A DNA stretch of 64,000 bases from Euclidia mi (taxonomy: Eukaryota > Arthropoda > Insecta > Lepidoptera > Erebidae): contig OX123185.2 of NCBI GenBank assembly GCA_944739405.2, positions 7,003,840-7,067,839 of the forward strand, written 5' to 3'. The translations under genes were made by a program, and so were the position numbers. The notes under the pieces were generated by a model that was not told where the DNA came from, did no database searches, and saw nothing but the letters and a program-made list of their open reading frames with translations. Below, in pieces: positions 44,401 through 54,659 of the stretch (its first letter is position 1; every line of letters starts with the position of its first letter).

Positions 44401-44977
44401 ATGCAATCTTTAAATTGTAATTTAAAAGAAGATATTTAAAGTCCATGGTTATGTTATTGGTTTTGAGGACATCTATATTAAAGTCACCTGCTAGTAATAC
44501 ATTTTGGAAATTCCTTTTAGATACATATTTGAGTATTTCTTCTAGTCTCTCAAAAAAGATATTAAGGTTTGCCTGTTTGGGCACTCTATACACACATATA
44601 ATTGCAGTTTTATGGTCAAGAAGTTCCACTGCACAGCATTCTATCACATTTATTAAAGACAGCTGGTTCACCTTTTTAAGCTCTTTAAAGAGCTATGGCA
44701 GCTTCCCATACATCATTTTAGTTAATGACCAAATTTAGCATCTATAAATGAAATATACCTTGTTTTATAGAATATACATTGCTGATTCTAAAGGTAAAAA
44801 AATCGTAACTGTAGGAGGCCAGGTTTTTGAGTTATTATGCTTAGAAGTTTTATAGGTTATGTCATTAATAAGCATCTATTTAGTATATTGCTGCATCAAA
44901 TAATAATTTATTGGTATATAAAACTGAAGGAGCTCGATAGCATAATACTATTTATGCCCACTAGTAAACATTATTAA

Positions 44978-45035
44978 CGATTACGCAAGTTAAGCAACTC
45001 CAGGTGTGGGCACCACTTGGATTTGTCTTAAGCTC
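44978..45035 (+). other. 5S rRNA-like stretch
   Basis: 'CGATTACGCAAGTTAAGCAA' followed by 'ctccaggtgtgggcaccacttggat' follows the middle of 5S rRNA (GATCACCGAAGTTAAGC... GG.. ..TACTTGGAT), which holds the internal pol III promoter. The outer parts of 5S are not recognisable. It could be a 5S-derived SINE head or an old 5S pseudogene. Confidence 0.55.
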
Positions 45036-45184
45036 CCCTGTGCATAGAGAGACCAGTCTGTTATCATGACATATATAGATATCAGTCGTTAAAATCAGAG
45101 GTTCTTATGCAGCTTTAAACATATGCTATCAATATTGACTATTTATTTACATACTGAACGTTTTTTCAAAGAAAAATAAAACAC

Positions 45185-45320
45185 GACTGATTTCCCAAAA
45201 AATATATAGCCTATGTCACGTGAAGATTCCAACAATAGCCCCCTCACCGAAATCGGTTCAGCCATTTAGAAGTTATGGCGGAATAAAGAAACTCACATAC
45301 ATTTCATATTGCAATTCTCT
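45185..45320 (+). repeat. Worn lepidopteran repeat (atagcctatgtcacg...)
   Basis: 'atatatagcctatgtcacgt', then 'gaaatcggttcagccattta' and 'gaagttatgg' is a common body sequence of lepidopteran Helitron-like or RTE-derived repeats. Sister bodies lie at 54660-54826 and 55040-55195. Confidence 0.5.
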
Positions 45321-46929
45321 GTGACATTTTGACGAAGCCTATTGCGGATAACCGTATGTATATTTTTATTTCATGGTGCATGAATAAATGAAATATGATT
45401 TATAATTTATAAAAAAAAAACAATACTTACACTACTTTTTTGGGCAGTCGTGTAAAATAGTGGGCCGACGACGGTTTCTTAACGTGTTACTTCATAGGAT
45501 TACCAAGGATAAAAAGATGTTTCAGGTTCCCTAATGTATGATAAAGGTTTGGTGAATAGTAAAAACACAAGATTTCATTTTACAATATTTTATTATTCAT
45601 CATCCTCTATAACTAGCACATCATAGAAAAAGGCAGCTGGTGCAAAGATATTTTGTTGATGTCTAGCCCATCCCAAATACCAAATGATGATCTTTACATA
45701 GCGCAACATCCTAGCGTACGCTGACCAACGAGGCAACTAAAGCAATATTCAGTGATTCCTATTCGTCCAGGTATATATTTTCAATCAAAACATAAACATA
45801 ATATTGTTTCCGACTTATGTGTCTTGATTTTATTCTACCTCTTATTAAAATAGCGTCATCACTGCCTCTGAGATTATATTAAGTTGTTTCTATATTATGT
45901 TCCCTACGGACTTCAACTGCCGTGGCCACGATCACGAACTCTCATTTTGGCTGTAGAAACCGGGTACAAAACAATATCCAAGAAACAGGGCAGTATCGGA
46001 ATCCTTAAGCACGCACAAGTCACAAAGAGGCAATATCAGCGTCCATAAACAGTTTGAGTCATACGAGTATAACAAGAAGCGAAAACAGAGTCCTTGGGCA
46101 ATCCGGGTCAAAAAGAATACTGAAAACAGGGGAAAAGCAGCGAAAACACTCAGAACACAAACAAACAAGCGCGGGCGACAGCGAGATGATGTGAAAAAAA
46201 TCGAAATGTCAAATGTCATGTTGTATTTTTTTTTATAGCTCCGAATGGCCATCTTTTAGCCAGCGCCCAGTTTTACTTTAAATGTCGAAAGAAGTTATTA
46301 ATACTGTACTTTATTTAAAATCCGCATAGAAATAAACGTAACAAGCAAAAAAATAGTATTATTAATATTAATTAACTATTTAAATCTCTTAATCTATAAA
46401 AACATTCATGATTCTATCTTAGAAAAATAATTATTTACTCTGGCAATCTTGTGGCTTTCTGACAAAGAGATTGGATGTGCTTTCTGACAAACCAAAGAAA
46501 TGGCCATTACGAAAAGCCGGCAATCAATTAACATAATAGCTATTTTTAATTTTATACTTTTTTACCTAGCCTTATCTAAATTAGACTAAAATATAGAAAA
46601 TCGTATTAAAATATTTCATGAATTTTGGTTGTAATGAGTTTTTAAGATGCTTTTAGTGCACTGAACTAAAAATCTGCCATAGCTCTTTATATTCTTTATT
46701 CACAAGTATGCATGCTCCACCTCTTTTGGTGTTACTTCGACTAAAACATGCAGCCAAAATATAATTTGATGAGTCTAAATAAATCTCAAAACCTGTTTTC
46801 ATAAAATGCTCTGTAATACATATTATGTCAACAATTATATTTTTATCTTTAAGCTCTGCAATATTTACTAAAAGGGTGTCTAATTTATTAAATAGTCCTG
46901 CAATATTTTGATGTAAAATATGCAAAAAC

Positions 46930-48270
46930 TTAGTAACGAAAAAAGTTCGAATTGTTTACAGTGGATGATTCATGAGTATTACTATTGCTAATGAGGTGGT
47001 GTGCCTGTATTGCAGAAGATTTGGTTTTAATTATTGTAAAGTAATCCAAAATGCTTTTCTGTTTTGTAGTAGTATAGAAAGCATGTTGGCGTGAGTCTCT
47101 GTTTTTGTTGTTATTTTGGGAAGATCTAAGATAGAACGTGTTCTGAATAATGTTAGGATTCACTTTACAATTATTATTTTTGGGGATGTACTTACGATCA
47201 TAGTCGACGGAGTCAATAATCAAGTTAATTTTTCTACATATCACATATTCTGTTTTGGTATAGGCATTCACACAAAAGGCATTTGTATATATACAATTTG
47301 AAAAATTATTACAAGTTAATTTCATCATATTATTCAACATATTTTCGTTCAAATGTTTGTTTTTAAGAACATTCAGTATCAACACAGAGTGACATTTATA
47401 TTTACTCAAGAGGGTAGACATTTCAATTTGTAATTTGGTAGGATTTGTATCATTCTCCCCTATACCGAAAATAATTTTGTCGTGTGGACCTAATTTTATG
47501 TTCACACAGCTTTTTCGTATGATATCTGTTATCGCATTTGGCGTAGTGTGCGCCGATATCTCATAACTATCATAAGTACTGTAACGCCTAGAGTTGATCA
47601 GTTTAGCCGCCAGTCCAATGCATTGTTGGCTGCCAAAAATAAATATTCTTCTTTTATTCGGTTGATCCTTTAATACAGGAGGTGAATGGTTCCTGTTATT
47701 GGTACTATCAAGGTTCAATGTTGTAGTGTTTTGTGTGGGTAAAGATTTTGAGATGGCCTCCTTGGTGTTTTGCACCGGATGGTTACCATATAATTCTGGC
47801 CCTTTAGACGATGATGATGCTTGAGTTATACAGCTTGATGTGCTTTTTGGAGTGGTAAAATGTTGTATCATGCTGATTTGTTTATTTTTAATTTTTTTAG
47901 ATGACTTTGCTGTGCTACATAGTTCTTTGGTGGCAATGTTTTTATAAGTCTCTATAACTTTCTGTTGTTTTTCTAGCTTTTGCTGAAGTTTCATATTTGC
48001 GGTATTCAGGTTATCGATCTCGTTATTAGCAATCAATAGCTCTTCTTGAAGGCTTTGTATTTTACAGAGTAACTTCTTTACTTCCTGATTTTCAAATGTG
48101 TCCGGTAAGCTTTGTGTCGTCGAGTTAAAGAACGACGAATCAGCAATGTCATCCTCATCATTCGACTCATTTGGTAAACTCTTTGTTGTAGTATCAAGGA
48201 ATAAGGAATCTAACGAAGTTGTCCCAAGAGCTTTTGTCTGTTTCCTGAGTGTAACGTTTTCATTCTCCAT
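46930..48270 (-). CDS. LINE-A ORF1: coiled coil plus SGNH-like domain, 446 aa
   Basis: This is probably the RNA-binding and assembly partner of ORF2. Residues 62-112 form a clear coiled coil (EVKKLLCKIQSLQEELLIAN). Basic, Ser-rich linkers follow. From about 208 (RRIFIFGSQQ) to 276 (IIFGIGENDTN) lies an SGNH/GDSL-like fold, but the usual catalytic GDS is replaced by GSQ, so esterase activity is doubtful. Residues 404-411, QKSILDYF, match a PIP box; a weaker version, QISMIQHF, is at 131-138. The frame is open throughout. It ends FFRY and its stop overlaps the ORF2 frame. The ATG has a good context (aataacaATGg). Confidence 0.78.
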   Translation of the reverse strand: MENENVTLRKQTKALGTTSLDSLFLDTTTKSLPNESNDEDDIADSSFFNSTTQSLPDTFENQEVKKLLCKIQSLQEELLIANNEIDNLNTANMKLQQKLEKQQKVIETYKNIATKELCSTAKSSKKIKNKQISMIQHFTTPKSTSSCITQASSSSKGPELYGNHPVQNTKEAISKSLPTQNTTTLNLDSTNNRNHSPPVLKDQPNKRRIFIFGSQQCIGLAAKLINSRRYSTYDSYEISAHTTPNAITDIIRKSCVNIKLGPHDKIIFGIGENDTNPTKLQIEMSTLLSKYKCHSVLILNVLKNKHLNENMLNNMMKLTCNNFSNCIYTNAFCVNAYTKTEYVICRKINLIIDSVDYDRKYIPKNNNCKVNPNIIQNTFYLRSSQNNNKNRDSRQHAFYTTTKQKSILDYFTIIKTKSSAIQAHHLISNSNTHESSTVNNSNFFRY

Positions 48271-48500
48271 TGTTATTTTTTAATTTATACCAATTGCGAA
48301 AAAATTATTGCTATGGTATTATTCTAAGTGTAGCAACACTTTTTTCAATGTCAACAGATACAATTGTTTCTTGCTACTTGCCACTAGATGTCGCTGTTTA
48401 CGATAATTGGTTCGTTTATTTGTTTTTTATTGTTAGCAAACCCAAAGATTATGTCACGAAATGTCACACTGTCGCTGAATATAGTTTGGCTTTTCACTAC

Positions 48501-48884
48501 TAGAGGCGTTAGTTGTATCATCGAGTGCAATTTAAAATAAAATTGTGCTTTTTATACAACGGATTTTCTGGAAATATTTTTTATGCTATTTCACTTTATT
48601 GTAAAAGTTCTAGTACACTTATGTTGCAAGTTCAGTTGATAAGTTCGTACCTTTATGTTTCAGTGCTCAAATATGACACTTGTTGTTTATATATGGTCAT
48701 TTGGTCTTTCTTCATTCGTTTTAGAACACTGTACACTATCTTTGTTTATGTTTGTTATTTTACGCCACTAACATTATCACTTCGATAGTCCATTATCTAC
48801 AACTGTTTGCACCACAATATACACTGTTTAAACAATTATTTAATTACTTATTTAATTTAAATTTCGCGGATGATGTTTATTCCG
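48501..48884. other. No gene seen
   Basis: AT-rich sequence between the LINE-A leader and the next repeat; a 91-codon frame (48513-48788) has no recognisable motif. Confidence 0.35.
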
Positions 48885-49053
48885 AAAGTAATGCCACTTC
48901 TGCCTAAGGTTGCCTGTAAGAAATCGCACTTTGCGATAAGGCCGCCCTTGTGCATTTGCTATGTTTTACATTTAATTTATTTATACCAGATTTGTATCAA
49001 CAGTGTAGTGCACAATAAAGAATTATCAATCAATCAATCAATCAATCACACTT
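48885..49053 (+). repeat. LINE/SINE 3' end with (AATC)n tail
   Basis: 'aagaaatcgcactttgcgat' with 'aaggccgccc' and 'gtgcacaataaagaattatc', closed by an (AATC)n run at 49029-49050, is the layout of a common lepidopteran 3' end, with an AATAAA signal in it. Confidence 0.6.
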
Positions 49054-50760
49054 AAGGCGTAATGGTTCGGCGATTTTAAAATTTAGAGGCGAATTTAGAG
49101 GCCACCATTACTGGCAATTTTAAAATTACACCAAGACTTGTGGATTCGATTACCTCACGAGTCAGCCAAGTCCTGTCTCGTGTGGGTGTCATCTACAAAA
49201 TCGAGTTTGGGTATTGTTTGTGTAACTAGAATGTATGTTAAGTCCCTACGACGCAGGATTTATTTTAAGTGCGAAAGATATTTAAGTATTACCATTTCTC
49301 GGAAAAAGAAATTTAATATTTTAATTTCAAGAATTTCAATTCTAAATGGTCTTTCTCGAAATAGATTACAAATAGCCATATTTATAACAATATATTTACT
49401 CATTTTCAATAACAACTCATTATAAAAAATGCCCATTTGAAGCTAGCAAGTGGGCTAGGTATAAAAATGATTCCTTTCTATAACGCAAACTAATGATTGT
49501 CATAATTGACAATGATTAGGTTAAAACTACAAAAATAGTGGCTGAAATAATAATATGCGATGCGACACCTTTAGAGTGACCTCTAAGTAATTTATTTCGT
49601 TTAGTTAAGCTATCCTAGGGAGAAAACAACACCTCAGGGGCGTGGAATGTCATGGTCGAAGGATTGTTGAATAGAAAGATTAAACCAACAATTATTGCTT
49701 TATATTTTAGGAAGAATTGCAATGTGAATTAACCCGACAGTCCGGGCGTGGTTCGGTATAAGGCTTGGACGTGGCTGATGTTTAGGACAGAATGCAATTT
49801 AACATTTATGGACAAGTTTGCAAAACATTGCAAACTTGTAAATGTCAAGAGTTTCAAGCAGGGCATCGAGATGGCAGGCAATCGCAGAGCAATTAATAGC
49901 AGACAGGCACAATCAATCACGACCGCGACTAGATTGTATCAACGGAGCAGTACGTATACCTACCATAATTATTATAACAAGGCAATCTTCCTTCTTAGCA
50001 CTTATTTATGGTGTCATCAAAATCTATACGGCTTACGGCTTTCTATCGCAATCAGAGCTGAGATAATTATCGTGGCTTAGTAAACTGTGCTTGGTCAGGT
50101 GGCCGCTCCTGTGGCGCATTAATCAGAGAGTGCTGAGTCAACTGATGTCTAATTGGTGCCCCTCTCCTGACAATCGACTCATCAAAGTGCTCAAACGACT
50201 AATGTTTGCGAAGTTCGTTGCTCGCCTCATATTTAATTCGCTTGGACGGCGATGCAGCGTTTTACTCCACTGGTAAATGCATCGACGACTAGAGTAAGCA
50301 ATCAGTACCTATTGAATAAAACATACCAACCTGATCCTTCGATCATTTACTTGTATAAAACTAAAAGTCAAAGGAATTTTTGCAAGTCTGATGCATTTCT
50401 AGTTATTCCAAAATATTGATCCAAATTATTGCGCAGCGTTGCAACTGGATCACAGCGACATTTACTCGCGCCGCCGCCGCGTCGACCGCTGTGACACAAA
50501 GCGTCAGCAATTTTGCCACCACGAAATGCTGAGACTGCTGAGTGCAATGCAAGCAGCTCCACATTAGTCACCATGGTTTCCCTCAATTCCCTCTGCATTA
50601 ATCTGCCGAACAAAAAGTTAAAAATGGTCATTCCCCAAAATGCTCTTCTTATTGTCCTCATTAATTATGTCCATGTCTGGAAAGCAAACCATCTGGGCTG
50701 ATCAAAATGGTTTCGTAACGTCCCTATCATCAACCGCTATTGTTATAATTTTATCTAAAA
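49054..50760. other. No gene recognised
   Basis: A SINE-like trace ('ggattcgattacctcacgag', then 'gtgggtgtcatctac') lies near 49138-49210. The frames 49748-50080 (plus) and 50368-50661 (minus, 97 codons with ALHSAVSAFRGGKIADAL) are open, but I do not recognise them; the minus one is GC-richer than its surroundings and might be an exon. Confidence 0.3.
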
Positions 50761-51579
50761 CTAGCTGACCCAGCGAACTTCGTATCGCCTTTTTAAGAGT
50801 TTTTATTTAATTCCCTTTTTTTCAAGCCCCTTTTTCAAAGTTACCATTGACTTAGCGCTTAATAGAGTAAGAGCCCGTGAACCCCAGACCTACGTTATTT
50901 TATAAAAGCTGAAAGTTTGTCAGCGGAGGCTACCAACACAGGTAAGAACGATGGACCATTATGGAGTTTGGGTTATAGTGGCTTTGGCAGGTAAACGGTA
51001 CTAAAGGTGTCTAAAATACCGATCTAATTACATCAAATAATAAAGTCCAATTTTTCGGTATTACCTTCAGAATATCATTAAAAATTACGTTATCCATTGC
51101 CAGACACTTAACATCGTGGCAACCTCTTGCCAGACACCTTTAATGTTCTTGAAATTATAATTTTACTTACGTTATAGTATAAAAGCTAATTTTTATATAT
51201 AATACTTGGGTAATAAGTAGATGATGTTTCCTCACTAGCCAGACACTTTTGATAGTTCCAACCCCTTGCCAGACAAACATTGTAAATCGTAAGAAGAGAT
51301 TTGTGATTAGAATGACTTATGCAAATAAACTTTTTGGCGCAGACTTATATAACTGATAGTCTTTGTAAATTTTGAAAACATCCTAAGAAAACACATCGAT
51401 GCTACAACTAACTTAAATTGTTAAAATTTTTAATTTATTCTGTCAATAACAGGTTTAAAAAAGCAAAATAAAATATTTCTTAAAAATTTAATAAAAGATT
51501 GGTAAATGATACAAGTTATTATAAAGGATAAAAATAATAGATTGATGACATTACATATTATTATAGAGCATAAAAGATA

Positions 51580-51890
51580 ATTTTATTATATTCATTTTCA
51601 TTTTCTTCGTCACTGTTACTCCATTCGATATCGTGATCTTCTTCTTATTCGTCAGTTTCTGTAGAAATTTAAAAAACTTAATGGGATTAAAATTATTAAA
51701 AAAAATTAAAAATAGATTGAAATATTTATACCTGAGACAGTTTTCAGTGAATCTCTAACGAAATTTGGTAACTGATTACCTTCAAACCGTTTAAAATGGT
51801 AATGATTATTTTCGAGTACCCATCCATTATTCTCGGGTTGATAAATTGTTGGAATTTGCTGATTTGCATTATTCCAAATGCTAGACATAT
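51580..51890 (-). pseudogene. Decayed spliced gene, C-terminal part
   Basis: The minus strand reads SSIWNNANQQIPTIYQPE, NNGWVLENNHYHFKRFEGNQ and LPNFVRDSLKTVS, then a 73-base intron with donor CAG|GTATAA and acceptor TTTCTACAG (51659-51731), then ETDE, one stop, and the acidic EEDHDIEWSNSDEENENE. The 'GW..., FEGNQLP', acidic-tail layout reminds me of C-termini in transposon-related arthropod proteins, but I cannot name the family. It may be the remains of the element's own transposase or accessory gene. Confidence 0.4.
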
Positions 51891-52149
51891 AGTTGGCTCG
51901 CAGTAATTGTTGTAGCAGTTCGGATTTTCACGGTGGTAGACTACTAGCATCAAAATTCCGTAGTTTTTTACGACTAAACGCTTCATTAATATTTGAAATC
52001 TGATGAAGAACAATATAAATCAAACATCAATAAGACTTGCGAAGAAAAGCCGATACCCAAAAATTCAACGTCGACGTGTAACGGCATCCCAACATGTCCA
52101 ACTCCTGAAAATAAATTAACCTCAAGAAATAAACCTCCATATCGGAAAC

Positions 52150-53100
52150 CTTAACCAAACAGCAAGTCTCTCGGGGATGATACAGATTCGTCTGCGGCTT
52201 CTGTCCCCAGTGCAACTAAAGTATCGTCTGTGGCTCCTATCCTCAGTGCTCATAAGGTCATACAGGCAGAACTTTTCACATCGGTCTCAACGATCAATAG
52301 CCATGACTGTGAAGACAAGAAGTGGGGCGTAAACGGTCTCGATCTTCACTTCCCGGGGTACTCAGGGGTACCGCTGAACGTCCACGATGCTACATGCCGC
52401 TGAGAGGCGAAGATACTTGCACCTATATTACGTGCAGGAGGGCACCACAGTCGAGCAAGTACGCGACTATCTTAAGTCAACATGTGGCAGTGACGAATGC
52501 ACTGTTGAAAAACTGAAATCTCTTGGCCACTACCCTTCCTTTAGCCTTGGAGTACCATTGAAATATGCCGAAAATATAATGTCTTCAGATAACTGGGCTA
52601 AAGACATATATGTGTTAAGCCTTGGCGGCAGAACTTTCGTGCTAAGAACAACTATCAAGTGTCGACCGCGATCCCGTGAGATGAAAATATGCTATTAAAA
52701 TGTTCGTGGTCTAAGGACGAAGACTAGTACCTACCTTCCTTAATAATATTACGCATAATGAATATGATATAATAGCATTAACTGAGACTTTTCTTACGAG
52801 CTCCGTGTTAGACAGTGAACTTTTCCCTCCTGGCTTTCATGTGATACGTAAAGCTAGATCAGGTGACTGTGGATGGGGAGGAGTTTTGTTGGCATTTCGT
52901 GATTATTATACCTAATGTAAAAATAGTTACAGACATTGATGGTATGACTGATGGCAAAGAAATAATATTTGCTATTGTGTCATATAAAAGTGTAAAAATA
53001 TTATGCTGTGTCGTGTATTTGCCTCATAATCATAACTATAAAGATGAGCAGTATTTGAATGTTTTGACATGTATAGAAAATATAGTTTTAACTACGCGCT
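52150..53100 (+). pseudogene. LINE-F fragment: ORF1 end and ORF2 endonuclease start
   Basis: The first part is an ORF1 C-terminus in two frames (ASVPSATKVSSVAPILSAHK, then YLHLYYVQEGTTVEQVRDY and LGHYPSFSLGVPLKYAENI), ending at a TGA at about 52677. One base later ATG opens ORF2 (MKICY, stop, NVRGLRTKTS), then DIIALTETFLTSS (catalytic Glu), GFHVIRKARSGDCGWGG and ILCCVVYLPHNH, all endonuclease blocks with frameshifts. It stops before the GDFN block at the inner edge of the inverted arm. LINE copies normally lose their 5' end; this one has lost the 3' end. Confidence 0.72.
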
Positions 53101-53606
53101 CTCCTACAGACGGCTACCCTACATGCTTGTCTGGCAAGGGGTTGGAACTATCAAAAGTGTCTGGCTAGTGAGGAAACATCATCTACTTATTACCCAAGTA
53201 TTATATATAAAAATTAGCTTTTATACTATAACGTAAGTAAAATTATAATTTCAAGAACATTAAGGGTGTCTGGCAAGAGGTTGCCACGATGTTAAGTGTC
53301 TGGCAATGAATAACGTAATTTTTAATGATATTCTGAAGGTAATACCGAAAAATTGGACTTTATTATTTGATGTAATTAGATCGGTATTTTAGACACCTTT
53401 AGTACCGTTTACCTGCCAAAGCCACTATAACCCAAACTCCATAATGGTCCATCGTTCTTACCTGTGTTGGTAGCATCCGCTGACAAACTTTCAGCTTTTA
53501 TAAAATAACGTAGGTCTGGGGTTCACGGGCTCTTAGACTATAATCTCTTATCATTTCAGAGTCTATAAGTGATGACCAAACAAACATAGATTTTTACATA
53601 ATATTG

Positions 53607-54070
53607 AATTCCCCATTCCTTAAAATATCGGAGACGATACCCATATCGACTTTAAAAAAATCCCGTTCGCCATCTTTGATTTCCTATCCGCCATCTTTGA
53701 TCACAAAATATATGTTGTATTTGGATTCTCCATACCTTAAATCATTAGAGACGATACCGATATTCATTTTTCAAATTTTTCCCATATGCCATCTTTGATT
53801 TCCTATCCACCATCTTGAATCACGAAACAGATGTTGTATTTGGATTCCCCATCCCTTTTAACATCGCAGACGATACCAATATTGATTTTTTTTTTATTTT
53901 TCCATCCGCCATCTTTGATTTCCCATCCGCCATCTTTCATCACGAAATAGATGTTGTATTTCGATTCCCCACCCCTTAAAATATCGAAGGCGATACCTAT
54001 ATTGATTTTTTTAATTTTCTCATCCTTTCATTTCCCGCCCCATATCGTACCGAAAATCTCGAAAACGATA
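53607..54070. repeat. Tandem array, about 118-bp unit, four copies
   Basis: Units start near 53607, 53721, 53841 and 53960 with 'gattccccat.cctt.aaatatcg.agacgatacc', followed by 'gccatctttgatttcc' twice and 'atcacgaaatagatgttgta'. A partial fifth lies at 54040. It is inside the Helitron-like element. Confidence 0.8.
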
Positions 54071-54659
54071 CCCATATAGATTGTATGCTGTTCGTTTAGC
54101 CTTTTTTGCCTTTGACCCAACCCTCCCCATTCTCGTTTGACCATTTTATTATTTTTGTCTGATCCCTAAAAGTTATAGCGTAATTTCATATAGCCTTCCG
54201 GAATAATTGGGCTACCACAGGCAATAACAATTTTTAAAATCCGACAGCTAGTTCCTGAGATTAGCCGACATTATCTTTTAGCCTTTTTAGCGTTTTGCCC
54301 GGCCCCAAAGGGTCGAAGCGTTGTGTTATATAGCCTATAGCCTTACGGAATAACTGAGCTATCGTATACAAATAAATAAATATTTTTTTCAGATCCGACC
54401 GGTAGTTCCTGAGATTAGCGCGTTCTAACAAACAAACAAAAAAACAAACAAACGAAAAAACAAACAAACTCTTCCGCTTTATTATATTAAGTATAGATAT
54501 GCGAACAATTTAATCAACGTGCACAATATGACATTATGTAGGTATGACGTGATAGTACTGACAGATATGCGATAGCACATGCGCAGCAAACAATTATCAG
54601 CGCATGCGTTCTTACTTCCAAGAGGTAAATTTGTGCCGTACAAACTTCTACCCTCCCTA

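Larger units (their letters stand above)
44688..46687. mobile_element. 2,000-bp DNA insertion in LINE-A ORF2
   Basis: The ends are AAGAGCTATGGCAG and its perfect inverse CTGCCATAGCTCTT (14 bp), with TA on both sides. Removing the insert and one TA rejoins the LINE frame as VNKEYKEL-KKVNQL. The flanks can also be read as a 9-bp duplication AGCTCTTTA with 7-bp ends; both give the same empty site. No transposase is visible. The interior includes a 5S-like stretch (44978-45035), a worn lepidopteran repeat (45185-45320) and a 106-codon frame without motifs (45932-46252). Confidence 0.75.
42089..46925 (-). pseudogene. LINE-A copy 2 ORF2, three nonsense codons and one insertion
   Basis: The endonuclease starts HILHQNIAGLFNKLDTL and has CITEHFMKTG, then is broken at KEYKEL by the 2-kb insertion. 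It resumes KKVNQLSLIN with ICVYRVPK, LLAGDFNIDVL and LSDHTAQ, then the reverse transcriptase: NYRPIAMIPIF, CDMSSAFDCVDH, LFADDSSITI. Stops lie at about 43301 (after NNILCY), about 42869 (after SSITITQ) and about 42657 (TGG to TGA in LNWK). The spacing of all pieces is a multiple of three, so there is no frameshift. PQESVLGPLL replaces the usual PQGSVLGPLL. No ATG in frame is visible just upstream. Confidence 0.88.
41643..48500 (-). mobile_element. LINE-A copy 2, nearly full length, with a 2-kb insertion
   Basis: On the minus strand it runs from a 5' leader before 48270, through ORF1 (48270-46930) and ORF2 (about 46925-42089, interrupted at 44688-46687), to a 3' UTR ending in (TAAAGA)n at 41654-41675. 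Without the insertion it is about 4.9 kb. ORF2 keeps one frame throughout, with three nonsense codons. Confidence 0.88.
50870..53533. mobile_element. 2,664-bp element with 411-bp inverted ends and TA duplication
   Basis: The left arm (50870-51280) and right arm (53123-53533) are the same length and nearly identical when inverted; they start AGAGCCCGTGAACCCCAG. TA flanks both sides. Each arm holds four GCCAGACA(C/A) motifs. The interior (51281-53122) has a decayed spliced gene on minus (51580-51890) and a LINE-F 5' fragment on plus. The near identity of the arms suggests recent activity or gene conversion. The class is unclear: a TA duplication fits Tc1/mariner-like or related MITE-type elements. 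Confidence 0.85.
50761..54497 (-). mobile_element. Helitron-like element, split by a long-inverted-repeat element
   Basis: On the minus strand it starts TCTATACTTAATATAATAAA (54497) and ends GGGTCAGCTAG (50761), between A and T. Without the insert at 50870-53533 and one TA copy it is about 1.07 kb. Its body holds an array of about 118-bp units (53607-54070). The ends are of the type common in Lepidoptera. No coding capacity. Confidence 0.65.

Noticed and set aside
45932..46252. 106-codon minus frame as a transposase of the 2-kb element
   Set aside because: No DDE-type or DNA-binding motifs; composition is hydrophobic and Cys-rich without pattern.
48098..48788. Plus-strand frames near 48.1-48.8 kb
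   Set aside because: One is antisense to LINE-A ORF1; the others have no motif and no start or splice support.
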